64,000 bases of DNA from Latrodectus hesperus (GCA_037975125.1 CM075854.1:63504071-63568070), one strand, 5' to 3'. Shown: positions 22,750-37,891, numbered from the stretch's first letter. The notes: generated by a model from the letters alone, not told the origin. Numbers and translations: made by a program.

Positions 22750-24728
22750 TTCAAATCAATAGAATATGGAGTTTTTATCACATTTATTTGAAAAGTTCGG
22801 TAGCATAAATTTGTCAGAACAAAAAATATATCCTCCGCAATTTATATAAGAAGAGTCTATTTTTATATTAGAATTGATTTTTAAAGTTAAGAAATTTTTA
22901 TAAATTCTTAAAATTTACAAAATTTATAGATTGATAATACTATACACGTGTGTCAGTTTCAACAGGAATTAGAGTTTTTAGTTGAATAGCTACATTACAT
23001 GGTTCTTATTTTAAGTTGGATACTCCTTTATTATGATGTGTAGGTTTTGTGTTCTTGTGTGTTTACTTTAGGGGGAATTACTCTGGGGTAGTTTTATCAA
23101 ATTCTTCTTTAGATATCGTTTTACATGATACTTATGTTGTGGTTCATTTTCATTATGTATTTAGAAAAGGGGCTGTACTATACACGTGTTTCAGTTTTGG
23201 TATCATTTAGATTTTCTCATGAAAATTTGAGTAAGGAATTTAGGAATTGGGTTGATTTGTAGATATATATGGTTAAATAGTTAATTATGATTTAAAATAT
23301 TTCATTGTTATGGAAAAATTCATGAATTAAAAAAAACTGGCTCAAACTAAACGTAAAATTTGGAAACAGTTTCCAAAATATTTGATTCTAAATTAAGGTA
23401 GGTGGTAGAATATGTGTTTTAGGTAGACAGTCTAACAGTCGAAATCTGTCTCAAGGCATTTTAAACATTCGCCGTGTATTCTCTTCGGGAGGAATTTTTT
23501 TCATTGATAAATTAAACAAATTCATGTTACCAAGGAGAAAACCTGAGAAACTCCCAAGCACTCACCTCACTTGCAAAAAGTAGAAATGGGTTATTTATCT
23601 GTAAATGTATGAAAATAGTTGTATTCGACGCAAGAGCCTAATAATCTAAGAAGCATGGTCTTACTACAAGGACATGGTGACCTCATAAATCTGCTAGATT
23701 TTCTTTTGCACAAGAAGAGTAAGCAAACGGTTGCTTTCCCAAGTTTCTATTAATTAGAATATGGTTTTAGTATAGTATGTTAGACCTTGAATAAGTGGAA
23801 AAAAAGTGCTCGTATATTATAAAAGAATGATTTATTTAACATTCTACGGTCCCTTTCTGCCTTCGAGAGCTAATTCTACAAGGACCTACGAGAAAAATGG
23901 ATTTTAAATAGATAAATGTTGAACCTGGCTTAAAATATTCAATGTGCCAGGATTTGTTTAATTGATGAATTTTATTGAATATTCAATGAAATTTTCAGTG
24001 ACAAAAGTTAAATGCATTGTTATTCAAATGTATTCTTGTGCTGAGAAGAATTATAATACAATTCTTTAAAATATAATTTTTCTATATTGAATAAATCAAG
24101 CTCAAAATGAATTCGTTGAACCTGATGTATAACATTCAAAAACAAGTATTATTTACGAAATTTTCCAATGAATTACGTTAAAGTTGATTTTTTATAATAT
24201 AAAATACATTTTAACTACCATTCTGCTAATGCTGTTTAATGCTTTTAATATTTTATTATTTTTTTTAGATATATAACGAAACAAAAAATATATAATTATT
24301 TTAAACTACATAGATATTAGGCTTTTAAATAGTATATTAAGTAGATTCCACATCCACGAGTCTTGAATCTGGTTATCTGCTCGGTATACTTATTTATGGT
24401 AATTCTAGAAGGATTTTTAAGCCCCTGATAGCATGCCACGTTCTCATTCTATGCAACGTTATTATTGCCATTGACTGCAATGTTTACCGAAGCCAACTAA
24501 TAGATGATTATCTCATTCTAGAACTCCCAAATGCTGATACCCCATCACATAACAGCTAATCGTTCTGGGCGAAAATATTTAATTCGAAAACACGCCAGGC
24601 ACGTGCTTGAAATCATTACTAATGCAATAATCAAACAACTGTTAGTAACTTGAGTTAATCTGATATAAAGAAATAAGATTATGGTTGTTTGTAATAAAAT
24701 TTAACAATAAGGATAGAAGGAGAGAGAA

Positions 24729-24729
<1 letters not shown>
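22750..24729. other. AT-rich intergenic DNA, no gene recognised
   Basis: Mostly A/T-rich. The parts at 23430-23720 and 24340-24660 have more mixed composition but no open frame or motif I can assign; they could be old transposon or regulatory sequence. Confidence 0.5.

Positions 24730-24812
<83 letters not shown>
24730..24812. repeat. (TA)n(GA)n compound microsatellite
   Basis: About 46 bases of TA dinucleotides run directly into about 37 bases of GA dinucleotides. Length is likely to vary between individuals. Confidence 0.97.
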
Positions 24813-24818
<6 letters not shown>

Positions 24819-25018
24819 TAATCATACATATAAATTATATATTAAACATAGCTAAGCTAGTATCTTTTTGAAGCTAAAAGCTAAAAACATATTCTAATTT
24901 ACGTTAAAAAAGTAAATTTTGGGTTCTCATCGTAATGTGTGTATATTTAAGATATTATGAATATTGAAATTTGTGTGTTGTGATCTTCGATTTTTGGTAT
25001 TAAATTCATTTTTTGCAG

Positions 25019-25086
25019 TCGAGGCTAATACGAGCGCGGTCCACAACTTAAAAGGGTGCTACTATCAACATCAACATCCAGCGTAG
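25019..25086 (+). CDS. Possible terminal coding exon (low confidence)
   Basis: A good 3' splice site (TTCATTTTTTGCAG, ending at 25018) is followed by 21 open codons to TAG, in mixed-composition DNA that contrasts with its surroundings: EANTSAVHNLKGCYYQHQHP. The phase would need one base from a preceding exon. I found no upstream exon to join and recognise no homolog. It may be chance. Confidence 0.18.
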
Positions 25087-25710
25087 GAATCAAGCTGATA
25101 AACTCTCAAACTCAAAGTTTGAGCGTTAATCATTTATCTTCCAGCTCAGATATATGAACTTAATATTTTGAAAAATAATCAGTTTATTTAATGTTTACTT
25201 TAACAATTTGACTTATTAATTCCGTAAATACTTTTATTAATATATAAGTTTCATAACGTTTAATATTATAAATGTGAGCTTATACAGACACTTTTATACA
25301 TATATCTAGCATTAAAAAATATAACAAATGAGAAATATTGATTTTATGTTAATGTTCAATGAAATATGTCCTTATTGTTTCTGAAAAATATCTATGTATT
25401 TTTTTATAAACGAAATGGAAATAATCATAGGGATAAAGGATTTAATAAATGACGATGTTCCAAAAATATTTTAGTACTATTTTTGTCGCAAGGAAATTAG
25501 AAAATACGGATAACCCTGGGAAAAAAGATTTAATATATAATGGTGTTAGAATCACTTTTTGTTTAATATCAGTTTTGTTATTAATTTGAACTTAAAAACT
25601 CTTAACAGGTGTTCAGTTGATGTAAAAATCTGTTTTGAAGCACACACACACATAGTTAAACGTACAAGTGCAACCTTATTTCTATATATTTATTTACTAT
25701 TATATTAAAT

Positions 25711-25714
<4 letters not shown>

Positions 25715-25786
<72 letters not shown>
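25715..25786. repeat. (AT)n microsatellite
   Basis: About 72 bases of uninterrupted AT dinucleotides, able to form a cruciform. Confidence 0.97.
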
Positions 25787-25787
<1 letters not shown>

Positions 25788-25789
25788 CA

Positions 25790-28700
25790 ATTGAAATAAA
25801 TTATAGTTCTTGATCACCAATACTGTTTTTGGAAATATTATTTGAATGCATTTATTTTAAACAATATTGCTAATATAATTAACAATTACAAAACACACAT
25901 AATACCATAATAAGGTGTTATAAGATACAGAGCATCTGAAAATTTTATGTAACGAATTAGTATATTAAAAATCTTTGAAAAAATCTAATAAAATCTAAAA
26001 GAACATGCATTGAATGAAATGAAATTTTTTGCGCAAATTTCAAAAATATAGAAAACGATTATCTTCAAATGACATATTAAGTAAGTTCTTAACGAGTTTC
26101 TCTCTTTTGAATAGCTTCTAACGTTTTTCTCATTTAATTTTGTGAGTTTTGATATTTTAGACGATATTTGACTTAAAATTTACATTTCCTGATACCCCAT
26201 TACAGTACTTAAAAAACATTCCATTTGTAACCCAAAAAGAGCAAATGTACAAAACATACTATTTTATAATCTTGACCACAATGCTAAAATAACATAATGA
26301 AAATTTAGTTCAATTTCCTTTTAAAAATTTGAATTAATTTTAATTAAAAGTAAATAGCTTTGTTACTGCAATGAGCCTGTGATTTTAAGTGAACCGAGAA
26401 TATAGTTCTAGAACATTTATTTTTTTATTTCATTTATAATTTATTATAAATGAAATATTTATTTATAATTTTTAATTAAATATTTCATTTATAATTTTTT
26501 TAAATTTAACTGTTCTCTATGAAAGTAACATGCAATAAACCTAGAAACATAGACTTTTTTATAGCTTTTTTAATTTATTATCATTTTTTGTTATAAATAT
26601 TTTAAAATTAAAATAGTATAAATATGGATTATTTACCTTATTATTGAATACTTAATTCTTTACAACTTCTTTTAAATGGTTCTCAGATTGGAAATATATA
26701 TTTTTGGATTAAGTATATATATATGAGTGTGCGTGAGCTTAATCAGGTTTTAAAATATTTTGTTTTTGATAAGCTAAAAAATCTGATTTCTGTAAAATAT
26801 TGAAATTATATTTTATAGTAGTTACGATGGGCATGAATATTTCTAAATAAAAAAAATTGTACATAAAAAACAGTAAGCATTTCATTGATTAGATTTTTTC
26901 CTGTAATTACATATTAAGCACTTCTAAATAAAAATGGTCATACAGATCTCCATCATAGCAACACATAAACAAACAAATCCCAAATAAAAACAAGAAAGAA
27001 ATGAAATAAATTTCCCTATTTATTAATAAAATAAAAAATTCCTGTTTACATATCTGAATTTTCTAATGCTAAGAATGCTTAAGAAATGCACAGTCAAATT
27101 ACGGAGCGCATTTTGCCTGATTGTTCTCGGCCACGCGTTCTGTTACTCTTCTTCATGAAGTTCGAACAGAACTAAAAATTCCCTGCAAAAGAAGAAAAAA
27201 GGAGGAAAAGTAACTTTCACATGCTCCAATGAAAATGACCTTGAAGCGTTTTTGTAGTATTATACCGACAGAAATGTTTTTTGTGTGACCCAGACGTAGG
27301 GAAATACTAACGATCAGGGAATTTCAGTTCGAGCGACGTAATGAGAGGGTGTTAAATTTTGTCGTACCTTTTCTTTTTTTCTGTTGTGTAAATGCGGATT
27401 GGTGAGTTTATTATTTTTAAGTATAATAATTCGGTTGCAATGTTCAAGAAATACTAGTGGTATAATTCCCCTGACCAGTGCCGAGGCTAAAACGATGCTT
27501 CTCGCATTTCTTAAACAAATTAAAAGCATTCTAAGAGATATAATGAACAAGGTTTGATTTTTAGTGTGTCATTCTACGATAATTCTTTACACAAATGCAC
27601 ATTTGACAGTCCCTTACGATTTACATTGGATTGTGAACCAACACAGACACAAGGTGATGTTTCAATGCAAAAATATATAGCAATTTCTTTGGTTAATTTT
27701 CAAGCTAATTTTAAATATTAATTTGTCTGGAAAAAAAGGTGAATATAATTTACAAAAGTGGTATTTAAATTTTTAACGATATGCGCTACTTATGTACAGG
27801 TTTAATTTTTTTTTACTTTTATATGTTAATTGTTATTATGCTGATAGTTAATTTATTAAATCACTGATTTCCTATTTAACTGTAGATCCGCCGTTTTGAA
27901 TGCTCTGCTGTAGGGAATCATTTATATAATGATAGTTTTCCTTTTATAAATTAAAAAAAAAAAGAAGTCTGAAATAATTCACAGTATTTCAAATCAGTTC
28001 TTTTTTGTTTTTATTTTACTTTTATATAATATAAATTTAAAAATGTAAGGTGTTCTCGTTCAGTTTCGATTATTTTCCATTTAGTATTATGTAATTACCT
28101 ATAATTTTTAACACTTGTATAACTGGAATAACTTTCTACAATTTTCTTTTATTCTAAAATCTCTTATTGTGTGAAATATGTTTAATAACGGAAATCTTAA
28201 TACTCTTGAGGTAGAGATTACCAAAATCATAATTATAGATCCTTTAAATAGCTTCGAAACCTTTTATTAACACATCGAATTTAATTTTAGTAGTTTTTAA
28301 AGTTAAACGAGAAAAACTATGATTGTATTTATGCATTCCTTTTGCACTTTTTCTGTTATTAATGTTGTGTAAATGACATTTTGATAATAACCCTTTTAGT
28401 AATAATCCTAGTGTAATAGTTCTAATAATAGACAATTAGTGTGACGGATAATATTGCTGAATTTAAATTTGCTTCCATTTTAGTCTAAAATAGCATAGGA
28501 ATTAGCATATTTGATATCAGCTTCAGCCGTATATGAACTGGTCTAAAATATGTAATTTTAGTACGAATTATTCCCAATCAATAATTTTAAATCAATAAAA
28601 AGTCAATGAGTTTGTTTGGAAATTGAGATAGCTGTTTTTGATTTGAGGTTAGAGTAGAACGATAATTCAAATTTAGTTCTCACAACATTCATTACATTAG

Positions 28701-31700
28701 CCAATAAGCGTAGTTTGAAATCATTGTTTCATTTTATTACGTTTTTTTACCATCAAAGATTTCAGGTGAATTGTAGTTTTTTCCATTATGTGGTCGAGTA
28801 GTTTTAATTTAATCTCTCATATTTTAATTTATATATATCCTCAATCTATCTGCTTGTACGGGTGGAATTCCAAAAAACCGACCCCACACGATCTATTTTT
28901 ACTGAGACTTAACGGATGCTTTGACTTTTCCTTTTTCTCTTGTGCAGTTAACAAATACTTCTGAGTGGATTACTTATGTGCAGTGTACACTTGTGCAGTG
29001 TAATATAAATTCTTATACTTTCATTTTGTTATAATATTTTGAATGATATGCTATTTTTTAATTTGTAAGAAGTTTATAATTGTATGAAAATTTCACTATA
29101 TTCCATAATTGTATTCTTTAACAGTATTCACACAACAGTATATTTAAAAGGTAAGTTATTTTAATGAGTATAGGTATTTTTAAGGATATTTTATAAAAAA
29201 GTAATTCTACATCTTTATATATTTTTCCTTTATAAATTATGAAATATAACATAATAATCTAAAATAAGGAATATTTCTTTAAAAATATTAATTTATTTCG
29301 ATCCATAAAAGACTTAATAACTTTACTTCTTTCTCATATAGGAAACAAGTAGTACAGAATTATATATATATCTACTCCGAATAAATTGTAATTTATAATG
29401 TTACACATTTTGTAAATTTTTTTTAATAGAATTTCCAACATTTTATATTAAGTACTAAGATTTTATCAAACTAACAAGAAACTGTGCTCAACATCGAATA
29501 TCATTAACAGCATCTTTATATCTGCTACAACTACATTAAAAGTTAATAATAAAAGTATGCATGTATTTAGTTCGAAATGATTCAAAATTGTTTTGTTTGT
29601 TTTTAAATTGATTTTATGCTATTGGAAAAAATTAAAAATAAGGAAAACTGAAATGATTTCATTATGATTTATTAGAATATTCAGTCCTTTTTCCTAATAT
29701 CTTTGTTTATAAAGCCAATAATTAAAAGTGATGAAAAACATTTATTACTTATTTATCAATTTTAAATTCGAAATAAAACTTTATGTTTTAAATACATTAA
29801 ATAAAAGCAGATGGCGCCACTTTGAAAGAACTAAGGCAATTGCTGTTATAACTACTGTTTTAATTAGATTTTGCGGAGATTCACGCCGTTAGCAATTCAA
29901 TTGAAAACAGTCACATTCCACATATTGAAAATCACATTCAGCATATTGAAATGTTTTGAGAATAAACAAATTATAGATTATCACAAAGAGACTTACATGA
30001 GCATACAAAAATAATATGTCGATTTACCTAATGGCGCTATAGTACCTAAACTGCGTGAACGTCCTGGTCTATTTTCTCGGACACTGATATCAAGTTATAT
30101 CCGAAGAAAAAATCTCAGTTAATCGAAAATATGCCTCCAATAAAAATATAAAATGTATCCTTAATATCGGAAAGTTGACGTAAATCAAACAAACAAAAAA
30201 AATTATTTTCTTTATTTTTTTATTTCAGATTAAATATTTATTTGTTTACTTAGAATAAATTTCAGTTTATATATATAGTTAAGACATCGTGTACAATGTA
30301 TAACACAATCATAGCAAAATTTAAATTCAATAATTAGAAAATTTGTAATATTAAAAGTGTTATCAGAATCTATATAAGCAAATGATTTGTTAACTGATTC
30401 TGGTAAGTTAGCATTAGTCTTTAGAAATTGATTCTATAAATATTCAGGATCTAAAAACGTAGAATGTTAAATAACAATTTGATTATTTGTGCAAACTTTT
30501 AATTATTGGACGACAAAATTTTAAGGATAAAACTGATTTCGTTTTAAACCATTCTTGATCATTTGGTAGTCCCATTTGAGAAAATGTTTCACTTAAGATT
30601 GTTTTGAGTGTTTACTTTTCATTAGAGCAATTTAGTGAGTGATAGACTAAGGCAAGCCTAAATTAAAACTTTGCATAAAATCATGTGTGTTCAGTAGTCC
30701 TTTTAAACACTGTTTATTTTTTATTTAATTTTTTCAATCAAGCAAAATTCTATTATGCATTCATTTCATTGAAAGTTACATGTTTTTATATGCCATTAAT
30801 CTATAGTGTATTTACATTTTTCATATAAAGTTTTTAATATTATCCAAAATTCAATGAATTCAACATTGAATGAAGGAAGTCCTTTTTATCTTTTTGATAG
30901 TAGAACTTAAATTTTAAAATGGTTTGGTTCGAAGCAAGAAATTTTTACTGAAACATTACACTTGTTTTACTGATAATTTTTATAAATTCAGCAACTCTTT
31001 AAAATAAATCAAGTTGCATGTGAAATTAATGTTTTTTCATTTAAAATAAATTTTTAAATTGTATTGTTTTACAGATTTTGGCAATAATACAACTGTATAC
31101 TAGGCTTTTTCTTAAGCACAGAATGTTAATTAATATAATGGTTTCATTTCATCATAACATCAAACTTAATATATAGATTTAAAAAAGAAATGTTTTTACT
31201 ATATATATACGATATAAAATACTTTTGCTGCATTTATATAAATTCAGAATTATATTTACACGCATATGACTATACAATTATAATGCTGGTTGTAAGATTT
31301 CATTCTCTTTTGGAACTTCAGAACTTTTCAAATATGATATTTGATGCATTCTTTCGAGAAATTACAAATTCTTACCTAAAACAAATGGTTAAATTTAAAT
31401 GATCATTTTATAACTGACATTAATTTTTATTAAACATATGATTTTGTAAAACGCTGACTCTAATAAGTTAATTTTTTAAAAATGATAACGGTGTCAAATG
31501 TATGCTCAACCGTCTGCTTGACATACTACATCATTTTGATAGCAGATATTTAGAGCGGTTTTAAAATTCGACTATTAAATGTTTTCGATTCTACTGTATT
31601 CCTAAACAAATTAATTATTACTTATTTAATTAAAAAAAGATTACTTTAGGTATAATACTTAATTTTTAGTAATCTTACATATGGTCCACCATTATAATTT

Positions 31701-32780
31701 TATATATCCATTTGGACTTTAGACCTTAAATAACATAGGTGTGATATTTTTATCATTTTATGAAATGGATTCTATAAGTTCACGAAGTAGGATTTTTATT
31801 AGAACTAGAATAAATTATGAATTCAAAAGATAACAAAATAACTGTAACACGAAATTTCAAATAATGATAAAATAACTGTAACATGGAAGTGAAGTGAAAA
31901 ATCTGCAATTTCTTTGAAAGCTTTATGAAGTTATAATTTTTAAATTATTAAATTCTTAAACACACATCTTCATGCTATGTTTTTTTTTCAATAAATAAAA
32001 TTTCATTGTTAAATTTTGCAAAAGTTTTCGTATAAACACAAAACATACTTTTGAAATATGTTGCTCATCTGAAATAACTGTTCATTACTTTTAAGAAAAT
32101 CTTTATTATTAAATGTTTCATATTCAAGGAGCTTTCAGTTCTATGATTAAATAATGCAGAAAGATTTTTTTTGTTATTTTTTTATATTTTATCTTTTTTT
32201 TATTTATGCTCTTTTTGACCATAGTTGGAAACGCAGTGAAAAAAAGGAGGAAGATACATTGAAAAAAGGGCGTAAAATGTTTTATGCATTTCATTGTAAA
32301 CACGCTTAATATAAGAAAACCAATTCATAGGCACTGTATACCCAGCCTTTTAAGCGGCCCACTAATACTTCCTATTTTTAAAAAAAACATTAAAACGAAA
32401 AAATAGAGAAGAACAATCTCCGTTTACTCACGATATGAATACGTAAGTCGTGATAAAAGGGGAAATGATTGGCTCTTACCAAGTTTTTCGATAATAATGA
32501 TGAGGCTTTTTCATAGCTTTTTCCTTCAGGTAGGACAGATCCTACGAAAACATATCATTATATATGGTTGTAAAAGTTGCTTCTTGTTTATATGATAGAT
32601 ATTGGGTAGATAAGATATTTTTCTCATGACTGCACTCTGGTATCTATCGCTATCTAACAACTAATAAACTTAACCAGTTGAGCGTTCTTTGGGAAAAATA
32701 TACCTATGTGCAAGAACTTGAAACATCATTTATGTTATAAATGAAATAAAAAAAACTGTTTAAAAAAGAATTTTGCAATA
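25790..32780. other. Long AT-rich stretch, no gene recognised
   Basis: Nearly 7 kb without a convincing coding region. It contains a perfect short palindrome at about 26428-26457 (ATTTCATTTATAA ... TTATAAATGAAAT), GC-richer islands at 27090-27560 and 29805-30180, and a short repeat around ACATTCCACATATTGAAAAT at about 29914. The open frames at 27314-27550 and 28244-28435 on the minus strand carry no motif I recognise. It may be intergenic or intronic. Confidence 0.55.
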
Positions 32781-32785
32781 ATTAT

Positions 32786-33074
32786 GATGGAAAGAGTTTT
32801 TGTATCGAGGAACTTGTTAATATGTATATCTCAGTTATTCAATTAAGGAATTTTATTTAAAGAGTCATTAATACACATTGATTGATGAAAAGAGTTTTTG
32901 TATCGCGGAACTTGTTAATATGTATATCTCAGTTATTCAATTAAGGAATTTTATTTAAAGAGTCATTAATACACATTGATTGATGAAAAGAGTTTTTGTA
33001 TCGAGGAACTTGTTAATATGTATATCTCAGTTATTCAATTAAGGAATTTTATTTAGAGTCATTAATACACATTA
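32786..33074. repeat. 98-bp tandem repeat, about 2.9 copies
   Basis: Units begin at 32786, 32884 and 32982 with GATG(G/A)AAAGAGTTTTTGTAT and contain GGAACTTGTTAATATGTATA and AGTCATTAATACACATT. The copies are nearly identical. The second differs by CGCGG instead of CGAGG, and the third lacks a few A bases near the end. The high identity points to recent expansion. The unit has no coding content. Confidence 0.95.
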
Positions 33075-33699
33075 AATGTATTATTGATACCGTACATTAT
33101 TAAACCACTGATTTTTTGTATAATAGGATTTGTGTGTGTGTGTATATAATAGTTGTATTAATAATGCTTTGAAGTAAAATCGCTATGTTATTAGAATGTT
33201 ATCTTTATTTTAATAAAAATATACAGATAATTTATGTAAGACTAATATAATATGCGACTTTTAATAATACAATTTATAAAATTGATAAAAATTTAAGTTG
33301 AGCTAAGATTTTTAGGTTGAAATCTACTTTTTTAGAAATTAAGTGAACATTGCGATTACATTTTATGTATACTGATAATTTCCCTTTTAAGCTTAGGAAA
33401 AAATATGACTCCACGAAGTTAATACCCTAAAGTCATAAAATTTTCTCTGCGCGATAAAATCCTTATACTTGACAACATAAGCATTTTATCGCATATGCTC
33501 ATCATGGATACCTGCAAAGCTCTTTCATATGAAAATGAACAGAAATATGTTCTATGTACTGGAATTGTGTTCTCGTGTGGTATTCTTGAATAAGAAGACT
33601 CAGTAAAACTCGTTGGAGAATATGGTTATAAATCCAGCAAATTTCTCAGAAGAAGATGTGATTTGAAAAAATAGTGTATTATTCATCTGAAAAATTTGT

Positions 33700-33870
33700 G
33701 CTTTTTTTTTGGACATGATTAAGCCACAGTGATGCGAATATGCAATCAATGGATTCAGTTCAAGATGGGGCAGTCGATAAGAACCGATTTACCACTTGCA
33801 TTATTTGAAAGCAAGTACAATATGAACTTTGGAGTATGGGATTACGGTACAATATCGAGAACCATAATGC
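33700..33870 (+). pseudogene. Possible Tc1-like transposase remnant
   Basis: The plus-strand frame around 33727-33860 reads ATVMRICNQWIQ, then FGVWDYGTISRTIMQE. The first segment resembles the second helix-turn-helix of Tc1 transposases (S-T-V-x-R-x-W-x-x-W), and the second resembles the following linker. No catalytic domain is found nearby. The match is short, so this is tentative. Confidence 0.3.
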
Positions 33871-33953
33871 AAGAAAAAATGTCAATGAATGGTAAGTGCT
33901 GGTACAAATCACTATACATGAATTGTTGCACTACAATTTGTATCAGAGCGTAA

Positions 33954-36900
33954 CATTCAAAGTCACTTGAAATATACAAACTTAGCAAAGGTTCTTTACT
34001 AAGATTGATTTTAATTCTAAACAGAGCAAATTATTTCGTTTTTTTAACTCCAGAAATGAATAAGCTAATGAGATGATATTTTTTCCCGAGGAAACATAAT
34101 TTGACCTATAACGCCCGACAACTTAATACCCATTTGCCAATTGACTAAACAGTCCATTCTATGTATATTTAAAAGCCAGTTAAAGTTCTAACCTACTAAC
34201 AGACTGAAATTTAACCTTTTAAGATTTTTCTCAAGCATAAATTTAATGTTCTTTATCTAAGACGCCTTTTCTTTGTGTTACATTATAGCTGGCCATCATT
34301 TGATTTTTTGATTAAAGCTACATTAAGGTTCAGAAACGTCTAAAAGAAATTAATACGCCAAGCTTGATTGACTAGTTTGTGGAACTAAAAAAATACAGAT
34401 ACCATTCTGATAGTTGCGAATGAGACTTGATTTCGCAAGAATTTTATTAAACGAATTACTGATTGGTAAAAAAGTGAAATAATGTCCAGATAAATGTGAG
34501 ATTTTGTTTGAGCTCTATCGAATGGGTTAACAATTTGAATAAGAATTATTGGACAGTTTTACCAACTTACCAAAACAACTTCTTGGTCTAATTTAGTGCA
34601 TCCTTAAGCTGAGAAAACACTCAACGTAAAAACATACGGACGCAAAATATTAATTTGACTGAATTGACTAATTTAAAGTAAGAGTAAAATGGTAAAACAC
34701 ATTACTTTATTCAAAACTGCGCATGAACTAGACCTGTCCATGGACTAGATCACTACTGTAAGTATAAATGAAGATAATATTATTTATATATAATGTTTTT
34801 AAAAAATTGTGTATAAGCTGTGTTTAAATAAAAAAGTTATCTTACATATACTATTACTGATTCCATTTTGTAAATACATCAATATTTCCATATTTCATAT
34901 TATTTTATTACATCTTTTCTTTTGGCATATTTTTAATTTTATTTATTATTCTATAGTTATACTGAAAATATATATTTTTTGTTTTTTTTATTACATGTAT
35001 ATTTTGTTAACTTAAAATTTTTCAAACAAATCAAACAAAAAAATCAAACAAACTTACAAAAAGAAAAAATATTTCTTTCGATATTACAATTCAAAGTAAA
35101 ATATTTCTTCCTTTGGATATTTTACATAGAGAATTACATCATTCTTTAGAATGAGATTCATCTATAATCTAGATTTGAAAGATAACGATAGTCGAGTGAG
35201 AAAAAATTGAGAAGACTTATTAGCCAAAGTAAGAAAGTTTCTGATAGGATATGCTACCAAGATGATGACAAAGATTTAAAACTGTGCAGCTATAAGTTTC
35301 CACTATTTAATCAGAAAATATTCATTTAGTAGACGAGTGTGAGAGCTTCTGATCCATGGTAATGTAAGAGATAAAGTTATTGGCTGTAGTAGATCACACA
35401 AGTTCTGCTCATAATTTTTTTCAATTTGCAGCACATCTTTGCTTACACAGGCTCAAATGTTAAAGCAATTTAAGTGGAATTTTAGATCACATTTTCATCC
35501 GATGCTTTTTAATTTAAGTTTTCAGTTTTGTAAAGAAAATAATTTTATGATATTAATAAACATTGATATGCAGTTTTTTTTTATTTTTTTATTTTTTTAT
35601 TTTGTAATTTTGCTAAGTTCCTGCTGTAAATCTTCTCATTAATGTAAATATTTTGAGCACTAATATTTAATGGGGAAACTATTCAGCATGTAATTTAACT
35701 GACAGCCCCGTTTCCTATTCTTTCAACTAAATGAGATTTTTTCTAAACAAACGAATGTAATATGCTTATAATAAACTAATATGTTACCACAATATCTTAC
35801 TATAAAAATACATACAATAGTTATGAAATGAAAATGGTTACGATGGAGATTCTGAGATCTCCATCTATCGTGTACATAATATAATATCCAAATACATATA
35901 CATACATACATATATACATATATATTACTATGTCTAATATTATATGTTGTCATTTCTCTTGAGCCTTTATTATATCACAAAATATACCAAGAAAATGTAC
36001 CAAGATATACAAAATATATCAAGAATATATTCCTATTGTATCAAAAACTTACAAAAAATATTTTAAAATTTCTCAAAAAAAGTAGGTACTTATTATATTA
36101 TTATTAACAGCCAGCAGAAAGGAAAAACTCAGAATACTTGGAAAATCATTCCATCTTAGGAATTTAAACCACGTACCTAACTACATAAGTAATTGTGTTA
36201 AAGTCAACAGTGAAAAAACAGTGTTGAAATCTTGTGGGAAGTGTATAAATATTAAAACCTTTTATTCATAATGGAAAGGGACAGTAAAATTATCATTAAA
36301 ATAATTTTCTAACATAAGAGTAAAAAATTAAATAAACATTTTATGTACAAAAGCTTTATAATACACGCATCATCAGCACAAGTTATATCTTCTTTGTTCA
36401 TTGTTCTTGAACTTTACTTGAGTATAACTTGTTCCTCAAAATTATTGGTAAATAAAATGTAAACGTAAAATACTTCAGTATTTTACTTTGTGTGGTCACA
36501 TTATTGATTATAATTTATTTCCATTATAATAGTATAGTTTATATTAATGTACAATGTTTTCAGTATATCATACACACTATCGAATAGCAAGCAACACTAG
36601 ATAATTGTTATAGTTTTTCAAAATAATTTAACATTAAAATTTATGCATATCTTATTCAAATAAATCGCGTAAGAAATTTTTTTACGTAAAATATTTATTC
36701 ATATATTTTTGTCTTTAATAATATTTAAAAAGAAGAATATTTAAAGTCTAGAGGAAGAATTGGTAAAATAATTTGTAACAGAAATAATGTAAGCATTGAG
36801 GTTTCACGATTAAGCAAGAAAATTCATTTATGGCATGAAAACTTGTGTAACAAATGAAAAGTTCTTTGAGCTCTCTATATGAAAATCGTACATTAAGAAC

Positions 36901-37880
36901 TATTTTAAAAACAAAATTAAAAAGTTGCATATATTTAGTAAACAATAATAACAATAAAACAGATTACACTTATTATTATCCTTTGAAGAAAAATGATTCT
37001 CCCCTTTTAGATTTTTTGCGGTAAGAACACTTATACACTTCTCAGAAATATACATTAAAACGAATAAAAATGGTAACTGCAGAAAACAGAAGAAACTATT
37101 TAAAGTTACTCTGAAATCGGGCTATAAATTAAACTTTTGTTTTTACATATAATTACTTAAAATACAATTCAGAAATTTTAGTTTCCAGATAAACGTTGCA
37201 TATGTCCTTGAATAACGATATAAGTAATGTCTGCCATTATAATCGTAAGCTTTGAAGACTAGTTATGCTGCCCATTTAGATAAAATGATATAATTATCAT
37301 ACGTAAAAAATGTAAGAAAAGCCGTTCATAATTATTTTTGTGTCCCCTATTTCAATGACGTCATTCATTGTGGGCTGGAAATACACATCTACTTAAAAAC
37401 GTCCCTACTTAGGATTTTTTCCCCTTTTTATGGTATTGAACAAAGCAGTAATGATTCCACATTTTAGTAAGTGCTATTTTTGAAACAAAATGAATGCGCT
37501 TTTCTGCAGTTTCCTCTGAGTACAGAAGCTGCATACTAAAGTTCTTTTTATACCAATAGCTATGATCATAAAAGTGATGTCTAGATGCTGACAAAAGACT
37601 ATGCTCTATTTGATAAGAAACTTACAGCATTCCTTGAAGATCAACTTAGTCTGTCTTGAAATCTGTACGAAATATTAATAAAGAACACATAGCTGTATTC
37701 ATAATTGACGTTGAGAAAAAAATTATGGCAAAAAAGAATATGTGTAAATTATGCATGTATTTGGTCATGATACGCGAAGTTATGACGTCCCAAACCCCAG
37801 ATGAAACTAAGAAATATTATTTTTCTGATAAAATCTTTTCGAATCTTGGCTCAGTGTAAAAATGCAGGATTTTCATTGGC
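33954..37880. other. AT-rich DNA, no gene recognised
   Basis: Open frames here are short and Phe/Ile/Lys-rich, as expected by chance. The piece at 34060-34760 is more mixed in composition and may be an old transposon, but I could not read a domain. A weak tRNA-like B box (GGTTTAAATTCC on the minus strand, about 36172) could be a very old SINE. Confidence 0.5.
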
Positions 37881-37891
37881 AGAAAGTAATA

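Noticed and set aside
24730..24812. CRISPR-like array or satellite
   Set aside because: It is a simple dinucleotide microsatellite with no repeat-spacer pattern. No CRISPR array was seen anywhere in the window.
37409..37594. 61-codon minus-strand frame of mixed composition
   Set aside because: No homology recognised, no splice or polyadenylation signals tied to it, and it is too short to stand alone.
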